Program-made: the position numbers and the translations under genes | The notes under the pieces: generated by a model | Told to the model about the DNA's origin: nothing | What the model saw: only the letters and a program-made list of their open reading frames with translations | Database searches by the model: none | Shown here: piece after piece, positions 40,745-49,901 of the stretch | Layout of the letters: each line of letters begins with the position of its first letter | Numbering within the stretch: the first letter of the stretch is position 1 | Assembly (NCBI GenBank): GCA_017458225.1 | Contig: JAFTFX010000017.1 | Coordinates: 19,503 to 83,502, forward strand | Origin: Prevotella sp. | Lineage (GTDB): Bacteria > Bacteroidota > Bacteroidia > Bacteroidales > Bacteroidaceae | Length of the DNA: 64,000 bases | Direction of reading: 5' to 3'

Positions 40745-42055
40745 TTAGTAGAGGCTTCCTCGCCACACCTTGCCTGTTGCGTCGTCAGCCGACACGCCCC
40801 ATATCACGCCGTTGGCATCGGCAGTGGCCGACTGCATTTCAATGGGCAATGTGTAGCTGGTATTCACACGCCATGTGATGCCCTGGTCGGTGCTCACATA
40901 TACCGGTGTGCTCTGTCCCACGGCCAGCACGCTGCCGTTCTGATAGACCAGTGACAACCGGCTCTGCAGGGGCAGCAGATAGTTGTTGATGCTCTCTGCA
41001 GGTATGCATACCCACTTGCCTGTGTTGCCGGGCGTGCCATAGCTGCTGATCTTTCGCCATACCACCGAACGTGTGCCGTTGTTACCAGCCATGAGCATAT
41101 AGTCGGTATTAGCCATCGATGTATAGGGGAACGACACGCAGGAAACGGCATCGAGCATCAGCCAACTCTTCACCGAGTCGGCATCGACGCTGCCGTCTAT
41201 CACTTCGTCAGTCCATTGGTCCAAGCTATTCATTGAAGCCTTCAGCGTGCTATCGGTCGTCAGGGCAAACAGTTCCTTCGTTCCTGCTCCAACCAACTGC
41301 TTCAGGTTCCAACTGTTAGGCAGACTGCTCCATTGCTTGCCGTCTTTTGAGAAGAACAGCTGATTGTTGCTGAGCGTGTAGATAGAGTCGCCTCGCACCA
41401 CTGCACTCTTCCATGCATCGGCATCCAGCTTTGTGCTTTCTTCCGTCCAGGTGTTTCCGCCGTCGAGCGAAGTGCAAATAGTGGTAAAATCGCTCTTGGC
41501 ACCGAAGACTACCAGTGTGGTGTCGACCGACAGGATGCGCATGTGGTCGAAGCCAGCCAGCAGCGTAGTGTCGGCCCTCGCCGTCCAGAAGTCTGTCGTC
41601 TGAGCATTCTTCACGTTGAGCGTCACCTCGTAGTCGCGATGATAGCTGCCGTCAGAAGCATATACACGGAAGATGCGCGGCACCGTGAAGTCGACGGCCA
41701 GTGTCGTACCGTAATATTCATATCTGGTAGAATCCTGCAGCGACCTAACCGTCACAGCGCTGCCATTGCTCGTTGTCACGGTGACAGTAACACTGCTCAC
41801 ATCGGTGCCCACGGGCAGTGAGTCTCTGTTGTAGATTTTGAAGTTAATCTGGTCGATACCCATCTTATAGACCGATCCGGCCAGTATGGTCGATACCCCT
41901 GTTGAAGGATTCTTCTGCGTCAAGTTCCCCAGAGTGAATCCTGTGATGGCAGCATCGTCATATAGAATGATTTCCTCGTCGTCGCTATTCAGGCACGAAG
42001 CCAACAGCATGCATGCACACGCCAACAGACAAGGCAAATAGAAGTATCTTTTCAT
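40745..42055 (-). CDS. DUF6242 lipoprotein
   Basis: A protein of 436 residues with lipobox LLASC, so a lipoprotein. The middle and C-terminal parts carry repeated strand patterns with DGGNTW-like and DQGIT motifs, as in BNR/sialidase-type propellers; the pattern fits DUF6242 of Bacteroidales. The ATG at 42055 is chosen: a TAAATTTG box lies at 42085-42092 and upstream codons would overlap it. It probably faces the cell surface. The function is unknown. Confidence 0.83.
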   Translation of the reverse strand: MKRYFYLPCLLACACMLLASCLNSDDEEIILYDDAAITGFTLGNLTQKNPSTGVSTILAGSVYKMGIDQINFKIYNRDSLPVGTDVSSVTVTVTTSNGSAVTVRSLQDSTRYEYYGTTLAVDFTVPRIFRVYASDGSYHRDYEVTLNVKNAQTTDFWTARADTTLLAGFDHMRILSVDTTLVVFGAKSDFTTICTSLDGGNTWTEESTKLDADAWKSAVVRGDSIYTLSNNQLFFSKDGKQWSSLPNSWNLKQLVGAGTKELFALTTDSTLKASMNSLDQWTDEVIDGSVDADSVKSWLMLDAVSCVSFPYTSMANTDYMLMAGNNGTRSVVWRKISSYGTPGNTGKWVCIPAESINNYLLPLQSRLSLVYQNGSVLAVGQSTPVYVSTDQGITWRVNTSYTLPIEMQSATADANGVIWGVSADDATGKVWRGSLY

Positions 42056-42084
42056 CTCGGCTCTATGAAATTTCATTTTGGCTG

Positions 42085-42092
42085 CAAATTTA
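42085..42092 (-). promoter_or_regulatory. -7 box of the DUF6242 gene
   Basis: TAAATTTG on the minus strand, 29 nt before the chosen ATG. Confidence 0.55.
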
Positions 42093-42184
42093 CGCACATT
42101 TCCGCAAAAAGCACTCTTTTTGACCACTTTATTAAATAAAATATATCATATCAGGCCCGATTTTAAGTTGTTTTTAGTTTTTTA

Positions 42185-45100
42185 TTATCTTTCTTGACGG
42201 GCAAGCAGGTTGCTGATACAAGCCTCTAAGTACTTCACGGCAAAGGGTTTCTCAATGAACGCATCGACACCAGCCTGCATGGCCTCCACCTTCGACTGGC
42301 TGTCGGTCTTGGCGGTCAGCAGAATGAAGGGGATGTGCTTCGTGCCGGCATTCTGGCGCATGCGGCTGCACAGTTCAGGACCGTCCATCTGCTCCATCAT
42401 CCAGTCGCTAATGACGATGTCGAAGGTAGACTGGGGAGTGGTCTGTCCGTCCTTCACAATGAGCGACTCGCGCAGTATTTTCACGGCCTCGCTGCCGTCA
42501 CGGGCCGAGGTCACTTCGTAACGGTCCATGAAGGTGGTGACCAGGAAGGTCTGCATGTCCTGATTGTCCTCCACAATCAGCATGTTGGGCTTCTTTGCTG
42601 AGGTTGTCTGCTGCACATCGGTCTGTGCCGTTTTCGTTTCCTGTCCGTCGTTTTCTGCCCGTTTGCCTATAGGAGTCTGTTCGCCGCTAAACGCCTGTGC
42701 CACAGGCATTAGCACGCGGAATGTGGTGCCTTGTCCGAGTTCCGACTTCACACTGACCGTTCCATGATGCAGTTCCACCATCTTCTTCACAATGCTGAGC
42801 CCGATGCCCGTTCCAGGCTTGCGGTCGGCAGTCTGGAAGAAGGGGTCGAACACGCGCTGCTGGTCCTGACGGCTGATGCCGCTGCCATTGTCGCTCACCT
42901 CGATGCAGAACTCTTTCTTTTCGGGCAACTCATAGCAACTCAGCGTGATGGTGTCCTTGGTGTATTTGTTGGCATTCGAGAGCAGGTTGCTCAGCACCTT
43001 CGTCATGCCCTCGCGGTCGACGATGGCCGTGAAGTGCTCTTCCGGATAGTTCACAATGAGCTGTCGCCCGTTCAGATTGAAGATGGTTTCAAAGTTGTTG
43101 ACCACAGCACCCATCAGCTCCTTCATGTTCTGTGGAGCAAAGTTCATCAACTGGTTGGGCTGCTCCACCTTTCTGAAGTCGAGCAACTGGTTGACCAGAT
43201 CGAGCAGCCGGTGGGCATTGCGGTCTATGACGCTCAGCGTGTCAAAGTCGGCCTTCGTGGCGTTGGTCTTCTCCAGATTGGCCTTCAGCGTGTCCAGCGG
43301 ACCGATGATGAGCGATACCGGGGTGCGTATCTCGTGGGCTATGGTGGTGAAGAACTCCGTGCGTGCCCGCCGCATCTCCTCCTGCTTGGCCTCGTTCAGG
43401 CGTTCTATCTCCTTGCGGTGACGGCGATTGTTCATGTAGAGGCGGAAGCGAACAAAGGCCGTGATGAGCACGACGAACAGCACGACATAGAGAATCTTGG
43501 CATAGATGCTCCACCAGTAGGGCGGGTGCACCTCAATGTTCAGTCGGGCCACATGCTCCGACCAGACACCGTCGTTATTAGTGGCTTTCACCAGAAACGT
43601 ATAGGTGCCTGGCTCCAGGTTGGTATAAGTGGCGCGGCGCTCGTGTCCCACGTAGTTCCACTGCTTGTCAAAGCCTTCCAGCATATAGGCATACATGTTT
43701 TTCTCTGGCGAGCAGTAGCTGAGCGAGGCAAACGACAGCGTGATCACCTGGTCTTTGTACCACAGGTCGAGTTTGTCGATGTCAGACAGTGCTTCCAGCA
43801 GATGCCAGTTGCCTACCTCAATGGGCTGGTTGTTGATTTCCAATTTGGTGATATAGACGGCCGACGACTGCCGGTTTACCTTGATTTGCTGCGGATAGAA
43901 AGCATTGAAGCCGCTGATACTTCCGAAGTAGATGCGGCCGTCGCTGCCGCTGAGCACCGAGTTGGGCTGGAACAGTTCGCTGTCCAGACCGTCCTGACGG
44001 GTGAAGCGCTGCAGCTCCAAGTCGCCGTCGAGGCGCAACACGCCACAGTCGCCCGACATCCACAGCACGCCCTGCTGCTCGGTGATGCTGGAAATGCCGC
44101 GTCGGGGCACGTTCAGCCAGATGCGCTGGAAGCACTGCCGCTGCTCGTCGTAGCGACAGAGTCCGCCCTGCGTGGCTACCCAGATGCGCTCTTTTCCGTC
44201 GATAAAAATGCAGTTCACCATTGAGTGGCTGAGCGAAGTGCTGTCCTCGCTGTCATGATGAAAACTCTTCAGTTGTCCGTCGGCAGGGTTGTATTGCCAA
44301 ATGCCGTCGCCCTGTGTGGCCACCCAGAGCCGTCCATCGCGGTCTTCGTCGATGTCAATGGGCACCGACGTGACCTGCACCACGCGCTCAAAACCGTCGC
44401 TGCCGCGCTGATAGCGGCACAGTCCCTCCATCGTAGCCACCCAGATGGTGCCCTTGCGGTCGCGCAGCAGAGTGCACGAGTTGGGGTCGTAGAGCGAGCG
44501 TTCGCTGTCGGAGGACTCGTAGTGGCGCAACTGTCCCGTCACGGTTGAATATACATAGACACCATCGCTGAAGGTGCCTATCCACAGGTCGTCGCCATCC
44601 ATGCACAGGGCATGGGCATGCACCTTGGCCAGCTGGGCCTGTCCTGGATAGCTGTTCAGCGTCTGCTCAGGATGTCCCTTCGGATGACAGTCCAGTCCGC
44701 CGTCCTCGCGTGTTGTCCAAAGACGGCCCTGACGATCTTCGCAAAGCCGGTTAGTGGGTCCTACGGGATAGCTGTCGAAGCGATGGGCGATGGGCGACAT
44801 ATAGCTCACGCCACTATAGTCGGTGCCTACCCACAGGCCGCCTTCGTGGTCGCGAATCATGGTGTTCACAAAGCGCTGCTGAAGATAGAGACTGAACGTG
44901 TGCAGGTTGGTGTCGAAGAGCCACAGACCGTCGTCGCACCCCAGCAACAGACGTGTGGGCGACAGTTCGAAGAGGGCGTTGACGTGCTGCGCATGACCCG
45001 TACCGGCCATCGGCATAGGCTCCAGCATCCGGTCGCGATGGCAGAGCATCAGACCGTCGCCCTGCGTGCCCATCCATAGCTGATTGTCGCTGGTGCTCAG

Positions 45101-45751
45101 CACGGCGGTGGGCTGGAAGGACTGCTGACTCTGCATCGACAGGGGGGCGAAGGTGTCAGAGGAGCGGTTCAACTGCCAGACGGGCAACTGCTCGTTGTCG
45201 GTCAGAGCCCACAGCTGGTTGTTGTTGTCGACATATACTTTTTCCACCTTTCCGTTCACCTCATGCAGGTCGTATTGCTTCGTTTCTTCCTCGTCAGCCT
45301 GATAGCACACCACTCCTTGTCCGTGGGTGGCTATCCAGAGCAAGCCGTCTTTGTCCAGCGCCATGCTGCTCACGCTGACGGGCTTGTCCAGAGGCAACTG
45401 TTCGAACGTTTCAGTATCAAACCTGAACACATAGACGGTCTGGGAAGTACCCACCAGCAGGCTCTTCTCGTCGTATGCCAGCAGGGCTTTCACGTCCAGC
45501 TGAACGTCTGAGTCCTGATAGTTCACCACCGTTCCGCCATCATAGCGGCACAGTCCGTTGGCTGTTCCTATCCAGATGAACCCACGCATATCCTGAACAA
45601 TGTCGTTCACGGCGTTGGTCGGCAGTCCGCCGTCCATTGTCAACTGTCGCAAACGGGATGGGGCCTGGGCCGAGCCTGTCAGTACCAGCACAAAAAAGAA
45701 ACAAACGAAAAAGAGCGGCTTCATGTGAGCAAATATTCTTCTTAGCATCAT
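42185..45751 (-). CDS. Hybrid two-component sensor kinase with propeller domain, no output domain
   Basis: A protein of 1188 residues. A signal peptide is followed by two-component-regulator propeller repeats (about 30-600; MRGFIWIGTANGLCRYDG, GGLWVGTDYSGVSYM), a Y_Y_Y domain (about 640-720), a transmembrane helix (about 745-765), HisKA with IAHEIRTPVSLI (His near 806), HATPase_c (GTGIGLSIVKKMVELHHG) and a receiver with FDIVISDWMMEQMDGPEL (Asp near 1114). Most such hybrids end in an AraC domain; this one stops after the receiver, so the output must be elsewhere. It is divergent from an acyl-CoA ligase gene. Confidence 0.92.
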   Translation of the reverse strand: MMLRRIFAHMKPLFFVCFFFVLVLTGSAQAPSRLRQLTMDGGLPTNAVNDIVQDMRGFIWIGTANGLCRYDGGTVVNYQDSDVQLDVKALLAYDEKSLLVGTSQTVYVFRFDTETFEQLPLDKPVSVSSMALDKDGLLWIATHGQGVVCYQADEEETKQYDLHEVNGKVEKVYVDNNNQLWALTDNEQLPVWQLNRSSDTFAPLSMQSQQSFQPTAVLSTSDNQLWMGTQGDGLMLCHRDRMLEPMPMAGTGHAQHVNALFELSPTRLLLGCDDGLWLFDTNLHTFSLYLQQRFVNTMIRDHEGGLWVGTDYSGVSYMSPIAHRFDSYPVGPTNRLCEDRQGRLWTTREDGGLDCHPKGHPEQTLNSYPGQAQLAKVHAHALCMDGDDLWIGTFSDGVYVYSTVTGQLRHYESSDSERSLYDPNSCTLLRDRKGTIWVATMEGLCRYQRGSDGFERVVQVTSVPIDIDEDRDGRLWVATQGDGIWQYNPADGQLKSFHHDSEDSTSLSHSMVNCIFIDGKERIWVATQGGLCRYDEQRQCFQRIWLNVPRRGISSITEQQGVLWMSGDCGVLRLDGDLELQRFTRQDGLDSELFQPNSVLSGSDGRIYFGSISGFNAFYPQQIKVNRQSSAVYITKLEINNQPIEVGNWHLLEALSDIDKLDLWYKDQVITLSFASLSYCSPEKNMYAYMLEGFDKQWNYVGHERRATYTNLEPGTYTFLVKATNNDGVWSEHVARLNIEVHPPYWWSIYAKILYVVLFVVLITAFVRFRLYMNNRRHRKEIERLNEAKQEEMRRARTEFFTTIAHEIRTPVSLIIGPLDTLKANLEKTNATKADFDTLSVIDRNAHRLLDLVNQLLDFRKVEQPNQLMNFAPQNMKELMGAVVNNFETIFNLNGRQLIVNYPEEHFTAIVDREGMTKVLSNLLSNANKYTKDTITLSCYELPEKKEFCIEVSDNGSGISRQDQQRVFDPFFQTADRKPGTGIGLSIVKKMVELHHGTVSVKSELGQGTTFRVLMPVAQAFSGEQTPIGKRAENDGQETKTAQTDVQQTTSAKKPNMLIVEDNQDMQTFLVTTFMDRYEVTSARDGSEAVKILRESLIVKDGQTTPQSTFDIVISDWMMEQMDGPELCSRMRQNAGTKHIPFILLTAKTDSQSKVEAMQAGVDAFIEKPFAVKYLEACISNLLARQER

Positions 45752-45792
45752 TTAGGTAAAGACTAATCGTGGAAAAATATCGGTATAGACCG

Positions 45793-45800
45793 CAAAGGTA
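45793..45800 (-). promoter_or_regulatory. -7 box of the hybrid kinase gene
   Basis: TACCTTTG on the minus strand, about 42 nt before the ATG. Confidence 0.5.
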
Positions 45801-45817
45801 AACAAACCGCTTTAAAT

Positions 45818-45873
45818 TATGGCCATAATTTTCTGAATTTTCGCCATAATTTTGAAAATTTTGGCCAAAATTT
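45818..45873. repeat. TGGCCA-type dyads with 21-nt spacing
   Basis: Three cores (TTATGGCCATAA, TTCGCCATAA, TTTGGCCAAAA) lie 21 nt apart just upstream of the acyl-CoA ligase promoter. Similar cores are at 2951-2990. Confidence 0.55.
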
Positions 45874-45902
45874 GGTTTTTCACATTATTTACCGTACTTT
45901 TG
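45871..45902 (+). promoter_or_regulatory. Promoter of the acyl-CoA ligase gene
   Basis: TTTG at 45871-45874, 20-nt spacing, TACTTTTG at 45895-45902. Confidence 0.7.
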
Positions 45903-45915
45903 CATATTAATCATT

Positions 45916-47739
45916 ATGCATGTAACTATGGAGCAAATCAATTCTCATTTGTCAACATTGATTCACGACGTGGCAGCCCGATTGGGCGACCGTGAAGCGC
46001 TCATTTACAAGGATTTTGGCGGAACGCAATGGAAATCGTACTCCTGGAACCAGTTTTCCATGAAGGTGAAGACCGTGTCGAACGCCATGTTGAACCTGGG
46101 CGTGAAGATTCAGGAGAACGTGGGTGTGTTCTCGCAGAACAGCGTACAGTATCTCTTCACCGACTTCGGTGCATGGGGCATTCGCGCAGTCACCATCCCC
46201 TTCTATGCCACCAGTTCCGAACAGCAAATCCAGTTCATGATCAGCGATGCCAAGGTGCGCTTCCTCTTCGTGGGCGAACAGGAGCAGTACGACAAGGCGC
46301 GCCGCGTGTTCTCCATGTGCAAGACGCTGGAGAAGATCATTGTCTTCGACCCTGCCGTCCATATTGCCGAGGGCGACCAGACAGCCATGCACTTCGAAGA
46401 CTTCCTGAAGCTGGGCGACGGACTGCCCCGACAGGCAGAGGTAGAGTCGCTACAGAAGAGCGCATCGTTCGATGAAATCGCGAATATTTTATACACCAGC
46501 GGCACCACGGGCGACTCGAAAGGTGTCATTCTGACCCACAGCCAGTATCATGCTGCTTTCGAGGCCAACCACAAGTGCGTGCCCGTCACCGAGGACGACC
46601 GCATCATGAACTTCCTGCCTTTCACCCATATCTTTGAAAAGGGCTGGAAGATTCTTTGCATCACCGTGGGTGCACGCCTCATTGTGAACACACACCCCAT
46701 GGAGGTGCAGCAAAGCATGCGCGAGACCCACCCGACGTGTATGTCGAGCGTGCCCCGCTTCTGGGAAAAGGTATATACGGGTGTACAGGAGAAAATTGAA
46801 AACAGCGGACTGGTGCAGCGCAAACTGTTCCAGCACGCACTGGTCGTGGGCCGCAAGCACAACATTGAGTATCTGGCCTGCGGCAAGCGCCCCCCACTGG
46901 CGCTCCATCTGGAATACGAAATGCTCAACAAGACGGTCTTCTCGCTGGTTCGCAAGGAGCTGGGACTTGAGAATGCCCACTTCTTCCCCACAGCCGGTGC
47001 CGCCGTGTCGCACCATGTGGAAGAATTTGTCCATTCCATCGGTATCAACATGGTGGTGGGCTACGGCCTCACCGAGTCGTTGGCCACCGTCAGCTGCAAC
47101 CATCTGGACAAGCCGTTCACGGTGGGCAGCGTGGGCATCCCCATCGACAGCATCGACATCCGCATCAGCGAAGAGGGCGAGGTGCTGCTGAAGGGCCCCA
47201 CCATCTTCAAGGGCTACTACAACCGCGACGACATCACCCGTGAGTCGTTCACCACCGACGGCTATTTCAAGACGGGCGACTCTGGCTTCCTGCAGAATGG
47301 CGAGCTGTTTCTGAAGGACCGCATCAAGGACCTCTTCAAGACTTCGAACGGCAAGTATATCGCTCCGCAAATGATCGAGTCGAAACTGCTCGTCGACAAG
47401 TACATCGACCAGATTGCCATCATTGCCGACCAGCGCAAGTTTGTCTCGGCACTCATCATCCCCGTCTATTCGCTTCTGGAGGAGTATGCCCGCGAGCACG
47501 GCATTGCTTTCCAGGGCCGTGAGGATCTCTGCCGCAACAAGCAGATTCACGACATGCTGATGGAGCGCATCGACACCTTGCAGCAGCAGCTGGCCCACTA
47601 CGAGCAGGTGAAGCGCTTCACCCTGCTGCCCCACAGCTTCTCCCTGGAGCGCGGCGAGCTGACCAACACGCTGAAAATCAAGCGCCGCGTGCTCAACGAG
47701 AACTACAAGAAGGAAATCGACGAGATGTACAAGGAATAA
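45916..47739 (+). CDS. Long-chain fatty acid-CoA ligase
   Basis: A protein of 607 residues of the AMP-binding family. The phosphate-binding motif is ILYTSGTTGDSKGVILTHSQ; the adenylation core has GYGLTES and the A8 motif YFKTGDSGFL; DRIKDLFKTSNGKYIAPQMIE follows. It activates long-chain fatty acids to acyl-CoA via acyl-AMP, feeding lipid synthesis. The start has two near ATGs (45916 and 45928); either fits the promoter. It stands alone on the plus strand, divergent from the hybrid kinase. Confidence 0.9.
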   Translation: MHVTMEQINSHLSTLIHDVAARLGDREALIYKDFGGTQWKSYSWNQFSMKVKTVSNAMLNLGVKIQENVGVFSQNSVQYLFTDFGAWGIRAVTIPFYATSSEQQIQFMISDAKVRFLFVGEQEQYDKARRVFSMCKTLEKIIVFDPAVHIAEGDQTAMHFEDFLKLGDGLPRQAEVESLQKSASFDEIANILYTSGTTGDSKGVILTHSQYHAAFEANHKCVPVTEDDRIMNFLPFTHIFEKGWKILCITVGARLIVNTHPMEVQQSMRETHPTCMSSVPRFWEKVYTGVQEKIENSGLVQRKLFQHALVVGRKHNIEYLACGKRPPLALHLEYEMLNKTVFSLVRKELGLENAHFFPTAGAAVSHHVEEFVHSIGINMVVGYGLTESLATVSCNHLDKPFTVGSVGIPIDSIDIRISEEGEVLLKGPTIFKGYYNRDDITRESFTTDGYFKTGDSGFLQNGELFLKDRIKDLFKTSNGKYIAPQMIESKLLVDKYIDQIAIIADQRKFVSALIIPVYSLLEEYAREHGIAFQGREDLCRNKQIHDMLMERIDTLQQQLAHYEQVKRFTLLPHSFSLERGELTNTLKIKRRVLNENYKKEIDEMYKE

Positions 47740-47795
47740 TTCCTGTTACTAAGTAAACAAAATCCTTTCGAGAAATCAGTAAACATTGTATCTGG

Positions 47796-47980
47796 CTGTC
47801 TGACAGTAGGTTACTTCTCCCAAAAATTTTCTTTCGTTTGGGAGAAAAACTCCGAACGTCTCGGAGTAATTCTCCGAAAGGCTCGGAGTAAAACTCCAAA
47901 CGTCGCGTAGTAATACTCCGAGCGTCGCGTAGTAATACTCCGAAAGGCTTGGAGTATTACTCCGAAAAGTCTGTTGTCTG
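47796..47980. repeat. 22-nt tandem array, family 1 copy b
   Basis: Leader 47796-47848 nearly identical to 2694-2748, then six 22-nt units (47849-47980) of the ACTCCGA...TCGGAGT type. It occupies most of the 304-nt gap 47740-48043 and ends 28 nt before the prfB promoter. Confidence 0.85.
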
Positions 47981-48007
47981 CCTGAAAAAAAACAAAACTC
48001 TTGATTG

Positions 48008-48039
48008 TTTGCATATTTCCATCTTTTGTAGTACCTTTG
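48008..48039 (+). promoter_or_regulatory. Promoter of prfB
   Basis: TTTG at 48008-48011, 20-nt spacing, TACCTTTG at 48032-48039. The box ends 4 nt before the ATG, predicting a leaderless mRNA. Confidence 0.7.
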
Positions 48040-48043
48040 CATC

Positions 48044-49195
48044 ATGATTACACAAGATCAACTGAAAGACATACTCGAAAGAGTAGACAAACTGAAACAC
48101 TATCTGCGCATTGACGAGAAGCAGATGGAGTATGAAGAGGAAGACCTGCGCACACAGGCTCCCGACTTCTGGGACGACCGCCTGCGTGCAGAGGAGCAGA
48201 TGAAAAAGGTGAAAGCCATCAAGAAATGGATTGACGGCTACAACGACTGCCGACTGAAAGCCGACGAACTGCAGCTGGCCTTTGACTTTTACAAGGACGA
48301 AATGGTCACCGAAGAGGAGGTGGACCACGACTATGAGCAGGCCGTCAAAGCCATTGAAGACCTGGAGCTGATGAACATGCTGCGCCAGAAGGAAGACCCG
48401 ATGGACTGCGTGCTGAAGATAAACAGCGGTGCCGGCGGCACCGAGGCACAGGACTGGGCACAGATGCTGATGCGCATGTACATGCGCTGGGCCGAGGCTC
48501 ATGGCTACAAGGTGACCATCAGCTCGCTGCTCGACGGCGAGGATGCCGGCATCAAGAGCGTGACCATGCAGATAGAAAGGCAACGGGTAGGCGACGGTAC
48601 GTCGGGAATGGGGGGCGAATATGCATACGGCTTCTTGAAGAGCGAGAACGGTGTGCACCGTCTGGTGCGCGTCAGCCCCTATAACGCACAGGGCAAGCGC
48701 ATGACCTCGTTCGCTTCGGTCTTCGTCTCGCCGCTCGTCGACGACACCATCGAGGTCTATGTAGACCCGGCCAAGCTATCGTGGGACACATTCCGAAGCA
48801 GCGGTGCCGGCGGCCAGAACGTGAACAAGGTGGAATCGGGCGTGCGACTGCGCTACTGGTATACCGACCCCGATACGGGCGAGGAAGAGGAAATCCTCAT
48901 TGAGAACACGGAGACGCGCGACCAGCCGAAGAACAAAGAACGCGCCATGGCGCTGCTGCGCTCGCAACTCTACGACCGCGCCATGAAGAAGCGACTCGAG
49001 GCACAGGCAAAGATCGAGGCTGGCAAGAAGAAGATTGAATGGGGCTCGCAGATACGCTCCTACGTCTTCGACGACAAGCGCGTGAAAGACCATCGCACCA
49101 ACTACGAGACCCGCGACGTAGATGCCGTGATGAACGGCAAGCTCGACGGCTTCATCAAGGCCTACCTCATGGAGTTCCCTGTGAGCGAAGAGTGA
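48044..49195 (+). CDS. prfB: Peptide chain release factor 2
   Basis: A protein of 383 residues. Domain 3 has RSSGAGGQNVNKVESGVRLRYWY with the GGQ that triggers peptidyl-tRNA hydrolysis; domain 2 has HRLVRVSPYNAQGKRMTSF, where SPY replaces the classical SPF stop-codon motif of RF2. There is no in-frame UGA shift site near codon 25: the frame is continuous from the ATG. A segment between GGQ and the RDQPKNKERAM motif is longer than in E. coli. It leads a plus-strand run of seven genes. Confidence 0.93.
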   Translation: MITQDQLKDILERVDKLKHYLRIDEKQMEYEEEDLRTQAPDFWDDRLRAEEQMKKVKAIKKWIDGYNDCRLKADELQLAFDFYKDEMVTEEEVDHDYEQAVKAIEDLELMNMLRQKEDPMDCVLKINSGAGGTEAQDWAQMLMRMYMRWAEAHGYKVTISSLLDGEDAGIKSVTMQIERQRVGDGTSGMGGEYAYGFLKSENGVHRLVRVSPYNAQGKRMTSFASVFVSPLVDDTIEVYVDPAKLSWDTFRSSGAGGQNVNKVESGVRLRYWYTDPDTGEEEEILIENTETRDQPKNKERAMALLRSQLYDRAMKKRLEAQAKIEAGKKKIEWGSQIRSYVFDDKRVKDHRTNYETRDVDAVMNGKLDGFIKAYLMEFPVSEE

Positions 49196-49226
49196 ATCAA
49201 TATGAATAACCTAAAAATAAAAAACT

Positions 49227-49391
49227 ATGAGCAAGAAAAAGCAAGAAGAAAAGCATCTGAACTCTAAGCAGAAAGCTTTCGAACAGAAACAGGCTCGCCA
49301 GGGCGAGAAAGTCGTGAAGTGGATCATTGGTGTCCTGATTCTTTTGGCTATCTTCTACATCGGATGGGTCTACTGGATGATGGGCGTTTAA
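49227..49391 (+). CDS. Small single-pass membrane protein
   Basis: A 54-residue ORF. The first half is highly charged (MSKKKQEEKHLNSKQKAFEQ) and the second half is a single transmembrane helix (WIIGVLILLAIFYIGWVYWMM). It lies 31 nt after prfB and 10 nt before the CYTH gene on the same strand, so it is probably translated as part of this operon. The function is unknown; similar short proteins with a basic helix and a tail anchor occur in Bacteroidales. Confidence 0.7.
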   Translation: MSKKKQEEKHLNSKQKAFEQKQARQGEKVVKWIIGVLILLAIFYIGWVYWMMGV

Positions 49392-49401
49392 ATGAGAGAC
49401 G

Positions 49402-49896
49402 ATGAGCGGACTGGAGATTGAGCGCAAATTTCTCGTCGTTGGCGACGACTACAAGCGACTGGCCACCAGCCAAAGCCACATCAAACAGGGATATATCTGC
49501 AGTGGTCACGGACGTACCGTCAGGGTGCGACGCCGCGACCACTGTGCTTTTCTGACCATCAAGGGCCCATCGCTCGACGGAGGACTGTCGCGCTATGAGT
49601 TTGAGAAGGAGATCACCCTCGACGAGGCCGACCATCTGTTCCAACTATGCGAACCGGGTATCATCGACAAGACACGCTATCTGGTTCCCTCAGGCCGCCA
49701 CACCTTCGAAGTCGACGAGTTCTACGGCGATAACGAAGGCCTCGTCATGGCAGAAGTAGAACTTGTTGCACCCGACGAGCCTTTCGAAAAGCCCGACTTC
49801 ATAGGCCCGGAAGTGACTGGCGACCGCCGCTTCTACAACTCATACCTGAAACAAATGCCGTTCTCGCAATGGAAGAATGACGTTTTCACTAAATAA
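49402..49896 (+). CDS. CYTH-domain triphosphate tunnel protein
   Basis: A protein of 164 residues. The CYTH signature EIERKFLV is at the N-terminus, followed by TVRVRRRDHCAFLTIKGPS, SRYEFEKEI, KTRYLVP, FEVDEFYG and LVMAEVELV. These charged strands line a tunnel that binds triphosphate. Members hydrolyse inorganic triphosphate or similar compounds. It is next to yicC in a plus-strand operon. Confidence 0.9.
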   Translation: MSGLEIERKFLVVGDDYKRLATSQSHIKQGYICSGHGRTVRVRRRDHCAFLTIKGPSLDGGLSRYEFEKEITLDEADHLFQLCEPGIIDKTRYLVPSGRHTFEVDEFYGDNEGLVMAEVELVAPDEPFEKPDFIGPEVTGDRRFYNSYLKQMPFSQWKNDVFTK

Positions 49897-49901
49897 CAAT
49901 T

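Noticed and set aside
42731-44224. 497-codon open frame opposite the hybrid kinase
   Set aside because: The minus strand has intact HisKA, HATPase and propeller motifs; the plus frame has none.
48044-48200. Programmed frameshift site in prfB
   Set aside because: The frame is continuous and no UGA codon follows a slippery CUU near codon 25.
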